Part shown: positions 45,235 through 54,557 of the stretch, piece by piece
How positions within the stretch are numbered: the first letter of the stretch is position 1
How the letters are laid out: each line of letters begins with the position of its first letter
Source: Nocardia niwae NBRC 108934 = DSM 45340
Lineage (GTDB): Bacteria; Actinomycetota; Actinomycetes; Mycobacteriales; Mycobacteriaceae
NCBI RefSeq assembly: GCF_001613465.1
Contig: NZ_BDCK01000030.1
Span: 1 to 64,000 of the forward strand
Direction of reading: 5' to 3'
DNA: 64,000 nucleotides
The notes under the pieces: model-generated
The model's database searches: none
The model's input: only the letters and a program-made list of their open reading frames with translations
What the model was told of the DNA's origin: nothing
Made by a program: the position numbers and the translations under genes

Positions 45235-46926
45235 ATGAACAGCATCCGCATTGATCGCAGCCGGGCGATGGACGATGCGCTGAAAGCGCCGACGCTGCCG
45301 TTGGTGAACCGTTTCCACGCCTGGCGCGCGCGACTGCCCGAACCCACCCCGTGGCGGACCCGAACGGTTCGGATCCCGACTCGCGACGGAGTGACGCTCG
45401 GTGCTGATCTCTTCACCCCGGTCGTGCCGTCGAAGGGAGTGTTGGTGGCCGTCGGGCCCTACGGTCGAGGTATTGCGATGTCGGTCGGATTCGCGCGGGC
45501 CTTCGCCGGGCAGGGCTACACGGTCCTCTTCGCCTCGAGCCGCGGCACTGCCGATTCCGGAGGCGACCTCGATCCCATCCGCGCCGACGCGAACGACTAC
45601 CACGACGTCGTGACCTGGATGCGTGAGCAGGCCTGGTATCCAGGGCGATTCGGCACCATCGGCGGCTCCTATCTCGGATACACCCAGTGGGCGTTGATGT
45701 CGGATCCGCCGCCTGACCTCGCAGCCGCCGTCGTGACGATGGCGCCGCACGACTTCAGCAGGCACACCTGGGGCACCGGCTCTTTCCGGTTCGATCTCGT
45801 GGACTGGAGCGCTGATGTCGGCGCACCGGAGGACCCAAATCCGCTGCGCGGCATACTCAGCCGGGCGCAGACACGGAAACGGGTCGCCGAGGTGGTGAAG
45901 TCCGTGCCGATGTTGCCTGCGGCCCGCCGGTTCTTCCTGGAGGCCGGGCGCGAATGGTTGCTGGACCGGCTGGTCCGTGACGACCTCGAAGACCCGTTCT
46001 GGGCACCGGAACGACACGCCGACGCTCTGGACAACGCCGACGTACCCACACTGATCTTCGCCGGCTGGCAGGATGTGTTTCTGCCCCAATCCATGCGGCA
46101 GTACGCTCGGCTACGTGAGCGCGGCGCGAATGTCGCTCTCACGGTGGGCGCTTGGACCCACATCGACATCCTCTTTCGTGGTCAGCCGATCATCGGGCCC
46201 GAAACACTGGACTGGCTGGACGCTCACCTCGCCGACACCGTTCCACTCCGCCGGCCTTCGCGCGTACGGGTACAGGTCGCTGTCGAAAAGCGTTGGCGGG
46301 AGCTTCGTGAGTGGCCGCCGACCGACGGCACGACCATGACGCTCTACCTGCACCCGGGTGGGAAGCTGGATCCCGAGGCTCCCGGCCCTACCGCGTTGCC
46401 TGCGACGTTCGTGTTCGATCCAGCGCACCCGACACCCACAATCGGCGGCAACCTCTTGACCGGTGGTGGATATCGCGACGACTCCGCGTACGCCCGGCGC
46501 GACGATCTACTCATCTACAACTCCGACCCCCTCCGATCGGATCTGCGGCTGTTCGGTGCGCCCTCGGTACTGCTCTCCCACAGCACCGAGCACGCCGATT
46601 CGGACGTCTTCGTCCGGATCAGCGATGTCGATCGGAAGGGTCGTTCGCGCACTGTGACCGAAACCTACCGACGCCGACGTGGTAGCGGAAAATTGGCTCT
46701 GACGCTGAACGATTCCGCGTACCTGTTTCGGAAGGGCCACCGGGTGCGGCTCCTCGTCGCCGGCGGCTCCTTCCCCCAATACTCCCGCAATCCAGGAACT
46801 GGCGAGAACCCGCTTGCCGCAGCGATTCTGCACTCGAACAAGCACGAGATCCGACATGCCGACGGAGCCTCGGTGCTACGGCTGCCGATCGATGCCGAAC
46901 CTCAGAGGAACAGCCGTGAAGAGTGA
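45235..46926 (+). CDS. CocE/NonD-type alpha/beta hydrolase (right block)
   Basis: 563 aa, paralogous along its whole length to 33608-35308. Ser nucleophile in GTIGGSYLGYTQW, Asp in GWQDVFLPQS region, His in GAWTHIDI, C-terminal jelly-roll ending SVLRLP. Both copies share PTPWR-RTVRIPTR near residue 40. No signal peptide, cytoplasmic esterase or amidase. ATG 45235 follows GAGGAAG. The end overlaps the MFS gene by 11 bases. Confidence 0.87.
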   Translation: MNSIRIDRSRAMDDALKAPTLPLVNRFHAWRARLPEPTPWRTRTVRIPTRDGVTLGADLFTPVVPSKGVLVAVGPYGRGIAMSVGFARAFAGQGYTVLFASSRGTADSGGDLDPIRADANDYHDVVTWMREQAWYPGRFGTIGGSYLGYTQWALMSDPPPDLAAAVVTMAPHDFSRHTWGTGSFRFDLVDWSADVGAPEDPNPLRGILSRAQTRKRVAEVVKSVPMLPAARRFFLEAGREWLLDRLVRDDLEDPFWAPERHADALDNADVPTLIFAGWQDVFLPQSMRQYARLRERGANVALTVGAWTHIDILFRGQPIIGPETLDWLDAHLADTVPLRRPSRVRVQVAVEKRWRELREWPPTDGTTMTLYLHPGGKLDPEAPGPTALPATFVFDPAHPTPTIGGNLLTGGGYRDDSAYARRDDLLIYNSDPLRSDLRLFGAPSVLLSHSTEHADSDVFVRISDVDRKGRSRTVTETYRRRRGSGKLALTLNDSAYLFRKGHRVRLLVAGGSFPQYSRNPGTGENPLAAAILHSNKHEIRHADGASVLRLPIDAEPQRNSREE

Positions 46927-48193
46927 ACTCGTCGATGAGCCGACCGGCTTCGTGATCGGTACCGGAAGCGACGATCCGCCTCCGCTCGTGCGAGGCTCGG
47001 TGAACTCCCTGATCGCCTGGCTGTTCCCGGTCAATATGGTGCTGTTCCTGGTGGCGGGCGCTGTGCCGGGGGTGTTGTTGCCACGCCAGCTCGAGTTGCT
47101 CGATCCGGCCGCGAAGGAATCCAATCTCGCTGTGGTGCTCAGCATCAGCGCATTCTGCGCAATGGTGTCCGCCCCTATTGCAGGTCAGGTTTCGGACCGG
47201 ACACGCAGCAGATTCGGACGGCGGGCACCGTGGGCGGTGATCGGCGCGTTCGCCGGTGCCCTTGCTCTCGTCGGCCTTGCGGCCGCGAACAGCTTGGAAG
47301 CCATCGTCATCGCCTGGTCGCTGGCCCAGGTCGCCTTCAATTTCGTCACCGGACCACTGTCGGCGATCCTTCCGGACCGCATCCCACGGCGCCGCCGGGG
47401 CACCTTCGCCGCGGTTGTGGGCGTGGCGCTCACAACCGGCTCGCTGCTCGGGTCGACCATCGCCTCACTGCTGTATGGCAACCTCGTTGTCGGCTACGTC
47501 TTCTTCGCCGCAGTCAACCTCGCGGTCATGATCCTCTTCGTGGCGTGCAATCCCGACCGATCCAGTCTCGAGCTGCCGGCGCCACCCTGGCGCTGGGCGG
47601 ATTTCGTCAGGACGTTCTGGGTCGATCCGAGAGTGCATCCAGACTTTCTCTGGGCCTTCACCGCCCGGCTGCTGCTCTTCACCGGCTACTTCATGGTGAT
47701 GGGATTCCAGCTGTACCTGCTCTCCGACTACATCGGCGTGGAACAACCCCACGAGGTGATCCCGGTAATCGGCGTAATAGCGCTGGCCGGCATCGTGACG
47801 AGCAACGTCGTGGCCGGGCTGATTTCGGATCGCTTCGGGCGCCGCAAGCCCTTCGTGTTCGGCGCGTCCATGGTCATGGGTCTCGCGCTGGCCCTGCCCT
47901 GGGCCTGGCCCACGTTGACCGCGTGGTATCTCATGGCCGCCGTGCTGAGCCTCGGCTTCGGCATGTACGGCGCCGTCGACACCGCTCTGATGAGCGAGGT
48001 GCTGCCCAACGCGCAGTCCTTCGGCAAGGATCTCGGCATTGTCAACATCGCGGCGACACTGCCGCAAACCATCAGTCCCGGGATCGCCGGCGTGGTCATC
48101 GGCATGTTCGGGTACACCGGGCTTTTCCCGGTGGGCATCGCGTTCTCCGTGCTCGGCGCTTTCGCCATCTGGCCGATCAAATCAGTTCGCTGA
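46916..48193 (+). CDS. MFS glycoside importer, SUT/SLC45-like (right block)
   Basis: 425 aa, 12 predicted membrane segments, GQVSDRTRSRFGRRAPW and SDRFGRRKPF loop motifs. It closely matches the left-block importer (long shared runs such as LPRQLELLDP and LYLLSDYIG). GTG 46916 has an AGAGGAA site. The existence of two near-identical importers suggests either dosage or slightly different substrates. Confidence 0.86.
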   Translation: MKSELVDEPTGFVIGTGSDDPPPLVRGSVNSLIAWLFPVNMVLFLVAGAVPGVLLPRQLELLDPAAKESNLAVVLSISAFCAMVSAPIAGQVSDRTRSRFGRRAPWAVIGAFAGALALVGLAAANSLEAIVIAWSLAQVAFNFVTGPLSAILPDRIPRRRRGTFAAVVGVALTTGSLLGSTIASLLYGNLVVGYVFFAAVNLAVMILFVACNPDRSSLELPAPPWRWADFVRTFWVDPRVHPDFLWAFTARLLLFTGYFMVMGFQLYLLSDYIGVEQPHEVIPVIGVIALAGIVTSNVVAGLISDRFGRRKPFVFGASMVMGLALALPWAWPTLTAWYLMAAVLSLGFGMYGAVDTALMSEVLPNAQSFGKDLGIVNIAATLPQTISPGIAGVVIGMFGYTGLFPVGIAFSVLGAFAIWPIKSVR

Positions 48194-48214
48194 AATCCAG
48201 GAAGGTTCGTTCTC

Positions 48215-49105
48215 ATGACACTGTCCACATTCCGTACCAACGCATGGATACGTGGCGCGCCAACGGCACTCGCTGTGCTCCTGCTGGCAGGGGCCGCCAC
48301 CGTGGGCGGTACTGCCGACGCCGCACCGCCCGGACCCGGACCCGTCTACGTTGCCCTCGGTGACTCATTCGCCGCTGGGGGTATGGATCCGAGTGCTTCG
48401 GCCGGCTTCTGCGATCGCTCCGCGGAAAACTACGCGCATCTGATCGCCCGGGACCTCCAGGTGGCGGAGTTGCGCGACGTCTCATGTGGCTCGGCGAAGA
48501 CCGCAGACTTCACTGCGTCACGCACCGGTAGGGACGGTTCGACCGAGCCGCCCCAGTACGCCGCGCTGGACACGGACGTAACCCTGGTGACGGTGGGTAT
48601 CGGAGGCAACGATATCGGACTTGCCAAGCTCGCGGTCGAGTGCTTTGTCGGTGGTCTGCTCGGCAGTGCGTGCGAAGTCCAGGGACGTTCCGGCGAACTC
48701 GACGACAGCATCGCACGGTTCAAGCCGACCTATGGTGAGGTGATCGAACAGGTGCGAGCCCGCGCCCCCCGTGCGGATATCATCATGGTCGGCTATCCCA
48801 CAGTATTCCCCCCGGGGGGATGTCCGGCGGTGCAGCCGCTGTCGCCCACGGCAGCAGACTACGTCCAGGACCACATCGAGCAGCTCAACGACGCCATGAA
48901 GGCCGAAGCGGTCGCCCACCAGGCGCGATACGTCGACCTTCTGGAATCGACGCGGGATCACAGTATGTGTGCTCCTCCGGAGCAGCGGTGGGTTGAGGGC
49001 CCGATCACGATCGAAAGTGGCGCGGTGCCACTGCACCCGAACACTGCGGGCCATGCGAACATGGCGCGTCAGATCCTGGCAGAGCTGCGATCGGCGCCTC
49101 GATGA
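48215..49105 (+). CDS. Secreted SGNH/GDSL esterase (right block, second esterase)
   Basis: 296 aa with signal peptide (TALAVLLLAGAATVGGTADA). GDS block VALGDSFAAGG, GIGGND, and PLHPNTAGHANMA with the catalytic His. Orthologous in position and sequence to 31432-32319 of the left block. ATG 48215 follows AGGAAGG. Last gene of the operator-5 operon; 130 bp separate it from the convergent MarR gene. Confidence 0.87.
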   Translation: MTLSTFRTNAWIRGAPTALAVLLLAGAATVGGTADAAPPGPGPVYVALGDSFAAGGMDPSASAGFCDRSAENYAHLIARDLQVAELRDVSCGSAKTADFTASRTGRDGSTEPPQYAALDTDVTLVTVGIGGNDIGLAKLAVECFVGGLLGSACEVQGRSGELDDSIARFKPTYGEVIEQVRARAPRADIIMVGYPTVFPPGGCPAVQPLSPTAADYVQDHIEQLNDAMKAEAVAHQARYVDLLESTRDHSMCAPPEQRWVEGPITIESGAVPLHPNTAGHANMARQILAELRSAPR

Positions 49106-49235
49106 CCTCGATGTGACGGCGACATCCGGCATCGGCCGCCAAGCGCCGAGCCGGATCAGCGGTGAGACGTTGGCGCACAGCGTCTCAACGCGGCCGCCGA
49201 GTGGGTCTGCAGGGCTACTGCGTCGGGTACTGCGG

Positions 49236-49733
49236 TCACCCGTCGAATGGTTGATGGGGGTCGAGCACAGCAAGCGTTGTCAGCAGTCGTTGAAGGGCGG
49301 GCAACGCCTGGCGCACCGAGTGCTGATCCTCGGCGCTGAGTTCGTTCAGTGCCGCGTGCAAGATCGCTGAGCTGGCCCGGTCGTAACGAGCGAGAAGGTC
49401 ATGAGCCCGCGGCGAGGCGACCAAGAAGACGGCCCGACGGTCGTCGGTACGCGTGTGGCGCTCGACCAGGCCGGCGGCGGCCATGGTTCGGACGAGATTG
49501 CTGATCGTGGATTGGGCAACTTCGAGCGCTTCGGCGGCATGGCCTGGCGGTGTGCCGGCAGTACTGACCAGCAGCCGGAGCAGTTCGACCTGCGCCTCCG
49601 GGAGATCGGGCAGCCCTTCTGCGGCGCGGGTGCGGCGCAGTACCGCACGACGAAGCGGTCCGAGTATGGCACTGAGCTGCGTTTCGAACGACATCTCGGT
49701 GCTGGGCTGCGGGCGGGTTGGGCGGGCGTTCAT
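49236..49733 (-). CDS. MarR-family regulator of the phenolic acid decarboxylase unit
   Basis: 165 aa. The winged HTH reads GTPPGHAAEALEVAQSTIS then NLVRTMAAAGLVER, with wing RTDDRRAVFLV. MarR proteins such as HcaR and CouR respond to hydroxycinnamates, in keeping with the divergent padC gene. The ATG at 49733 is used because the longer start at 49778 would lie inside the operator dyad at 49769-49797. Confidence 0.83.
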   Translation of the reverse strand: MNARPTRPQPSTEMSFETQLSAILGPLRRAVLRRTRAAEGLPDLPEAQVELLRLLVSTAGTPPGHAAEALEVAQSTISNLVRTMAAAGLVERHTRTDDRRAVFLVASPRAHDLLARYDRASSAILHAALNELSAEDQHSVRQALPALQRLLTTLAVLDPHQPFDG

Positions 49734-49768
49734 ACCAAATATTCTGCCTGTTGCGAGGGATACTCCCA

Positions 49769-49797
49769 CCAGATACATTTGTCACAAAAGTATCTGG
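49769..49797. promoter_or_regulatory. MarR-type operator dyad
   Basis: 29-bp near-perfect palindrome with arms CCAGATAC and GTATCTGG; only one pair of the arms (position 9) mismatches around the centre. It lies between the divergent marR and padC genes, 36 bp from the marR start and 15 bp from padC, so it can control both. Confidence 0.85.
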
Positions 49798-49811
49798 ATC
49801 AGGGAGCGGAG

Positions 49812-50339
49812 ATGGTGATGGAACTCGATGAATCCGGCGCATGTCGGACAGGGGACGGCCGCCCGTGCATGCTGGTCGGTCACCGCTACCGCTACACCTA
49901 CGCCAATGGCTGGGAGTATGAGATGTATGTGAAGAGCGGGCAAGTAATCGACTACCGCATACACTCGGGCATGGTCGGTGGGCGCTGGGTCAAAGATCAG
50001 CGGGTAGATATCGCCGAGGTGGTCCGCGGGCATTTCAAGATTTCGTGGACTGAACCGACCGGCACCAGCGTGGTGGTCGATGTCGTGCCCGACCGGCGGC
50101 GACTGCATGGGGTGATCTTCTTCCCTCGGTGGGTTCATGAGCATCCCGAACGCACCGTACTATTCCAGAACGAACACCTCGAGTTGATGGCGCGCTACCG
50201 CGAAGAAGGTCCGACATATCCGATTCACGTGGTCAGTGAATCCGCAACGATCACCAGCTTCGAGTTCGTCGGCACAGACGATGAGTCCGTGATCTCGGGC
50301 CCGCCGCCGTCTATCGATGCCGGTCCGGTGAGTCGATGA
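49812..50339 (+). CDS. padC: Phenolic acid decarboxylase
   Basis: 175 aa of the phenolic acid decarboxylase family (PadC/PAD), a small beta-barrel enzyme that converts ferulate, p-coumarate and caffeate to 4-vinylphenols and CO2 without a cofactor. The signature blocks are all present: RYTYANGWEYEMYV (active Tyr residues), IDYRIHSGMVGGRWVKDQ (Arg), SWTEPTGT (Glu) and FFPRWVHEHPE. Start ATG 49812 with GGGAG site. In Bacillus and lactobacilli padC is regulated by PadR; here a MarR gene stands in its place. The gene overlaps the next by four bases. Confidence 0.93.
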   Translation: MVMELDESGACRTGDGRPCMLVGHRYRYTYANGWEYEMYVKSGQVIDYRIHSGMVGGRWVKDQRVDIAEVVRGHFKISWTEPTGTSVVVDVVPDRRRLHGVIFFPRWVHEHPERTVLFQNEHLELMARYREEGPTYPIHVVSESATITSFEFVGTDDESVISGPPPSIDAGPVSR

Positions 50340-51097
50340 CGGCCAAGGAACCGTTGCTGCTTCTGCACGGGGTGACGATGTCGGCGAATGTGTGGTGCGG
50401 TGTCGCGGGATTGATGACAGAATTCGATCTCATCATCCCAACAGCTCCCGGGCATCGGGGCGGTCCGCGGAGGGACGGCCCTGTCAGCATCTCGAAACTT
50501 GTCGACCACGCTGAGCGGCTCCTGGACGGGAAGGGCTTGCAATCGATCCACATCGCGGGCAACTCGCTGGGTGGCTGGGTCGCGATCGAGCTCGCCCGAC
50601 GAGGACGTGCCCGCTCGGTCTGCGCATTCTCCCCGGCCGGGTTCTGGACGGACGGTACCCAGGACAAGGCCGTTCCAACCGGAAAAATCCGACATGCGAT
50701 GCGCGTTGCACGTCGTGCCGAGCCGATCGTGCCTCTGCTTTTCGGCGCCGCGTGGATGCGACGTTTTGCGACGCGTGAGGTTGCCCAGCACGGCGACCGG
50801 CTCTCCCGAATGCAAGCAGTCGCCATCGTGCAGGACATGATCGAGTGTGACGCCGCTGACGATCTGCTCAATACCGCTGAAAGCGTTGCACCACTGCATG
50901 ACTTGCCTTGTCCCATAACCTTGGCCTGGGCTGATGAGGACCGTATATTTCCTCCCGGAATTCACGGATCCACGGCTCGGAGCCGAATACCCGGCGGTCG
51001 GTACGTCGCCCTTCGCGATGTCGGGCACGTTCCGATGATCGACGATCCCGGATTGTGTGCGGCGACGATCCGCGCTGCCGTTGAAACATCCGTGTGA
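50336..51097 (+). CDS. Alpha/beta hydrolase downstream of padC
   Basis: 253-aa alpha/beta hydrolase: oxyanion LLLHGVTMS, nucleophile in AGNSLGGWVAIE, Asp in WADEDRIFPP and His in VGHVPMID. ATGA overlap with padC means cotranscription under the MarR operator. No signal peptide. A hydroxycinnamoyl ester hydrolase feeding free ferulate or coumarate to PadC is the simplest idea; this is inference from position. Confidence 0.8.
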   Translation: MTAKEPLLLLHGVTMSANVWCGVAGLMTEFDLIIPTAPGHRGGPRRDGPVSISKLVDHAERLLDGKGLQSIHIAGNSLGGWVAIELARRGRARSVCAFSPAGFWTDGTQDKAVPTGKIRHAMRVARRAEPIVPLLFGAAWMRRFATREVAQHGDRLSRMQAVAIVQDMIECDAADDLLNTAESVAPLHDLPCPITLAWADEDRIFPPGIHGSTARSRIPGGRYVALRDVGHVPMIDDPGLCAATIRAAVETSV

Positions 51098-52510
51098 CAA
51101 GCTGGGATATAACCGACGCCGGATCGGATTGGGGTCTCGGTTGCATTCGATGCCGAATACTCCGATCGCCGATGTTGGCAATTCAATTTCGACTTGCGGT
51201 CGACAAATATGCGACTACTCGGCCGGCGGCTGCCTGCTCGGGAAGCGGCCTTGTCGGCGAGATCCGGCAGGGCGGCAACTGATTTTTCGCGCGTATCGGA
51301 AGAAGTCGGGCGACGCTTGTGCATTGCTGATAGACAAGCCGGGAATGTCCGGACGTGTTGACTATTTAATTGCTGAAGCTGTACTCTTGAGTCAGACTAA
51401 ATTGAAACGTTTCAGTATGGGTGGCCCTCATGGAGATCGATTCGGCCCGTAAGGGCTGGTCCACGATGACGATGGCGATACTCTCGCTGCCGAAGATGCG
51501 CACCAGCTCGTGTCGGGGGTCGTAGGAGTGCTGCACGCGATTGCGCCTCGTCCGGAAATCGAATGGCTCACCACCGACAAGGTTGCCGTGCATGCCGCGC
51601 GTGCGTACATCCCGAGCGCCTATGCGGCCGACAATGTCATAGCCGTGTGGATGGTCGACACCGCAGGGATTCGCCACCGCGCCGACGGCACTGCCGCTGA
51701 GGTCGGGGTCCGGACCCGAGGTTGGGACCCGCGAGTGGGGCCGCTCGAATATGAGCTTTTGAACCAATCATGATGGGCAGCACCGGAACTGACCGACCCG
51801 CCCGCCCTGGTCCTGCGTTGCGATGGGAGCCGCTGGGAGATCGAGTTCAGCGAACAATAACTTCGAAACATGTGAGCGGATCGAGCGAACGGTCGACCCG
51901 CGCGTATGCGGCCGCGAACCTACCTCGTCGTCGCCACTGCGTTCGTCGCCGGCAGGTATGAGCGATAGCGTCCGGATATCCGTCGCGCTCCGTCATCAGC
52001 TCCGTCAACGAGCCTGACTGGTCCATCTCACCGGCGTCGTGCTCGAGGCGGGGCGCGGGCGGGTGCCCGGTCCGCCGAATACGAGTGGTGAGGTGCCGGG
52101 CGCTCGGCTCTGCCTCCTATAAATGGTCGCCATGGATTGATTGGGCCGCACGCGCCTGACCCCGAATCACAAAACGATATTGCGGGCCGTCGAAGGTACC
52201 GTCTTGCGTTGCTCGCGCAGAGCGCGCCCGAAGGACTGGACGCGCAGATGGAATCAGTCTACCGGCCAAGCGGATCCGTCGTGCCTTCGATCGGAAGACC
52301 GATTCACGAAATCGTCGGAAGATAGACTAATTGCACCATCTCTGCGGCCGAGGTCTATATCACATGGGGGTAACGGAACTGGTCGATCCGCCGACAGTTA
52401 TGAACGTGTAGTGCTGCACCGCAGAGGAAATCGTCGTCCTCGTTTATGCAGAGGAGCGAGTCGCTCTCTGTTTATAAGGGCTTGCAGTCCATCTTTTTCC
52501 GGAAAGGTTC
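51098..52510. other. 1.4-kb region with no convincing gene
   Basis: Reading frames here are short and show no domain. The one clear signal is a 12-bp palindrome at 51403-51414. The stretch from 51430 to 51773 has an open frame in both directions but no recognisable family, possibly a decayed gene. Base composition is lower in GC around 51360-51420 and 52300-52500. Confidence 0.5.
51403..51414. promoter_or_regulatory. LacI-type operator palindrome (orphan)
   Basis: TGAAACGTTTCA, a perfect 12-bp palindrome with a central CG as in LacI-family operators. No LacI-family gene or good downstream gene is in view. Confidence 0.4.
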
Positions 52511-53596
52511 ATGATGCAGTCTCGGAACACCGAAACCCGACTTCGGCGGCGCCGAACCCGCCGTCGCAGAGCAGCCCGCGAATTGCTGGCTTCGCTGCTG
52601 TCACTCGCCGTTGTGGCGGGCGTTGCGGTCGCCGGCGCCCCGCGCTCCTTCGCGGCGTTCAATGCCGACGGCTTCGATTTCTGGGTGGACTCCAGTATGG
52701 GTCCGATCAAGTCGCGCGTGTTTCGAGCCGCCGACGGTAACACGGATCGCGTCGTATATGCCCTCGATGGCATGCGAGCACGCGAAGATCTCAATGGTTG
52801 GGAAATCGAAACCGAGGCTGCCCGGGAACTGACGCGGTGGAACATCAACGTGGTCATGCCTGTCGGTGGCCAATCCAGCTTCTACGCCGACTGGAACGCC
52901 TCGTCCAGCTTCCTTGGGATTCAGGCCGGCTCCGGCTCAACCTCGGGGTCTTCCAGTGGCTCGTCCTCGGGATCTGGTGGCTTGCAGATCTTTTCAGCCG
53001 GCCCCGGTAAGTCCTATCCCTATCGGTGGGAGACCTTCCTGACCCATGAGCTGCGCTTTGCGCTGCGAGACCGGCTCGGATTCAACCCGAACCGCAACGG
53101 TGTGTTCGGCCTCTCGATGGGCGGCAGCGCCGCACTGACCCTGGCCGCTTATCACCCCGACCAGTTCAGCTTTGCCGGTTCCTTTTCCGGCTACCTCAAC
53201 ATCTCCGCGCCGGGCATGCGCGAGGCCATCCGGGTCGCCATGATCGACGCCGGCGGCTATAACGTCGATTCCATGGCCGCGCCCTGGGATCCCAAGTGGC
53301 TGCGCATGGACCCGTTCGTGTTTGCGCCCCGGCTGATCGAAAACAACACCCGGGTCTGGGTGTCCGCGGCCAGCGCGCGCCCCACCGCCACCGACAAACC
53401 CAGTTTAAATACTCTCAACGGCATGGCGCTGGAAGCGCTCGCTCTGGTCAATACTCGTGCTTTTCAAGTCCGTATGACCACTTTGCGCGCAACCAACATC
53501 GCATATGACTTCCCCGCCTTCGGCATTCACGCCTGGAATACCTGGCAGGATCAGATCTTTCGCATTCTCCCGGACTTGTCCGCATCCATCGGCTAG
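52511..53596 (+). CDS. Secreted mycolyltransferase (antigen 85/Cmt type)
   Basis: 361 aa. The N-terminus is very basic, followed by a signal segment (LLASLLSLAVVAGVAVAGA). The esterase fold has VVYALDGMRAR, the Ser nucleophile in FGLSMGGSAAL (near residue 202), and the His in GIHAWNTWQ, as in mycolyltransferases that esterify trehalose and arabinogalactan with mycolic acids. A low-complexity Gly/Ser stretch at about residues 141-160 is inserted where relatives have a short loop. Start ATG 52511 has GGAAAGG. It marks the host as a mycolic-acid bacterium. Confidence 0.9.
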   Translation: MMQSRNTETRLRRRRTRRRRAARELLASLLSLAVVAGVAVAGAPRSFAAFNADGFDFWVDSSMGPIKSRVFRAADGNTDRVVYALDGMRAREDLNGWEIETEAARELTRWNINVVMPVGGQSSFYADWNASSSFLGIQAGSGSTSGSSSGSSSGSGGLQIFSAGPGKSYPYRWETFLTHELRFALRDRLGFNPNRNGVFGLSMGGSAALTLAAYHPDQFSFAGSFSGYLNISAPGMREAIRVAMIDAGGYNVDSMAAPWDPKWLRMDPFVFAPRLIENNTRVWVSAASARPTATDKPSLNTLNGMALEALALVNTRAFQVRMTTLRATNIAYDFPAFGIHAWNTWQDQIFRILPDLSASIG

Positions 53597-53875
53597 AAGT
53601 TGCGGGACGATATCGCTGATGCGTCTTCGGTGGGAGCTGCGGCTTCTGGAGTAAATGTGGCAAATCCCGAAACTCGGGTGACAAGCCCTTTAAGGACGCG
53701 GAGGTATCGAGGTGACCAAGCGGCGTAAGTTGTGCGCATGTGGGTGACTGTCGCGACCCCGCGGTCAGTACCCATCCATAGAACCCAAAGCGCTGGTGCT
53801 TCCATGCGGATGGCAGTGCTGCGGAACATGCTAGTGCCTCGTCCGGAAGGGTTGCCTCGGTACCGGGTGTCGGGT
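53597..53875. other. Intergenic region after the mycolyltransferase
   Basis: 280 bp with a leftward open frame (to 53593) of no recognisable family, probably an overrun of the IS630 remnant's frame. No terminator is obvious. Confidence 0.4.
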
Positions 53876-54500
53876 TGATCGCACGCCTCTCGTGTTCCGC
53901 GCCCGAAATCCGTTGCAGATATCGCGCAAGGGAGTCGAGGATTTCGTCGGCGGTTTTGCGCCAGACGAACGGGCGTGGGTTGGTGTTCCACTGGTCGACC
54001 CAGTTGCGGACGTCTTCTTCAGTGCCACGAGCTTTTGTGGACGCTGCGGCGTAGTAGTTGCTGGGTGTCAGGAGGGGGAACCAGCGTTAGACCTGGTTGA
54101 GCCACGACGAGTCGGTCGGGGTGAAGTGCACGTGGAACGCGGACGGCCGGCGAGCCATTGCTGGACCAGAGGTGTCTTGTGGGTGGCGTAGTCGTCGCAC
54201 GCCACGTGTACATCGAGTTGGACGGGCACGGCCTTGTCGATGCTGGTCAGGAACTCGCGGAACTCGGTGGCGCGGCGGTGCAGTTCGCCGATCACGGTGC
54301 CGTCGGCGATGTTGAATGCGGCGAACAGCCTGCTGGTGCCGTGCCGGGCATAGTCGTGGATGCGGCGTTCGAGCATGCCCGGCATCATCGGCAAGACCGG
54401 CTGCGACCGATCCAGGACCTGGATCTGGATCTGGGTGCCACCACTTCTGAACCTGTGCACTCGTGTCCGGGACACGCGGGCCCTGCGAGGGCGGCCGCGT
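53876..54500 (-). pseudogene. IS630-family transposase remnant
   Basis: The minus strand gives, in three different frames, pieces of an IS630 DDE transposase: GMLERRIHDYARHGTSRLF and VHVACDDYATHKTPLVQQW, then FHVHFTPTDSSWLNQV, then QLLRRSVHKS, then FVWRKTADEIL-like segments ending RISGAEHERR. The N-terminal HTH part is missing and at least three frameshifts separate the pieces, so it is inactive. Confidence 0.82.
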
Positions 54501-54557
54501 CATGCAGCCGCCCTCGTGGTGAACATGCCGCCGCGAGCTAATGGCGGCCCGATAGGG

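Noticed and set aside
51366..51767. 133-aa minus-strand frame in the gene-free region
   Set aside because: Overlaps an equally open plus-strand frame, has no RBS and no recognisable family.
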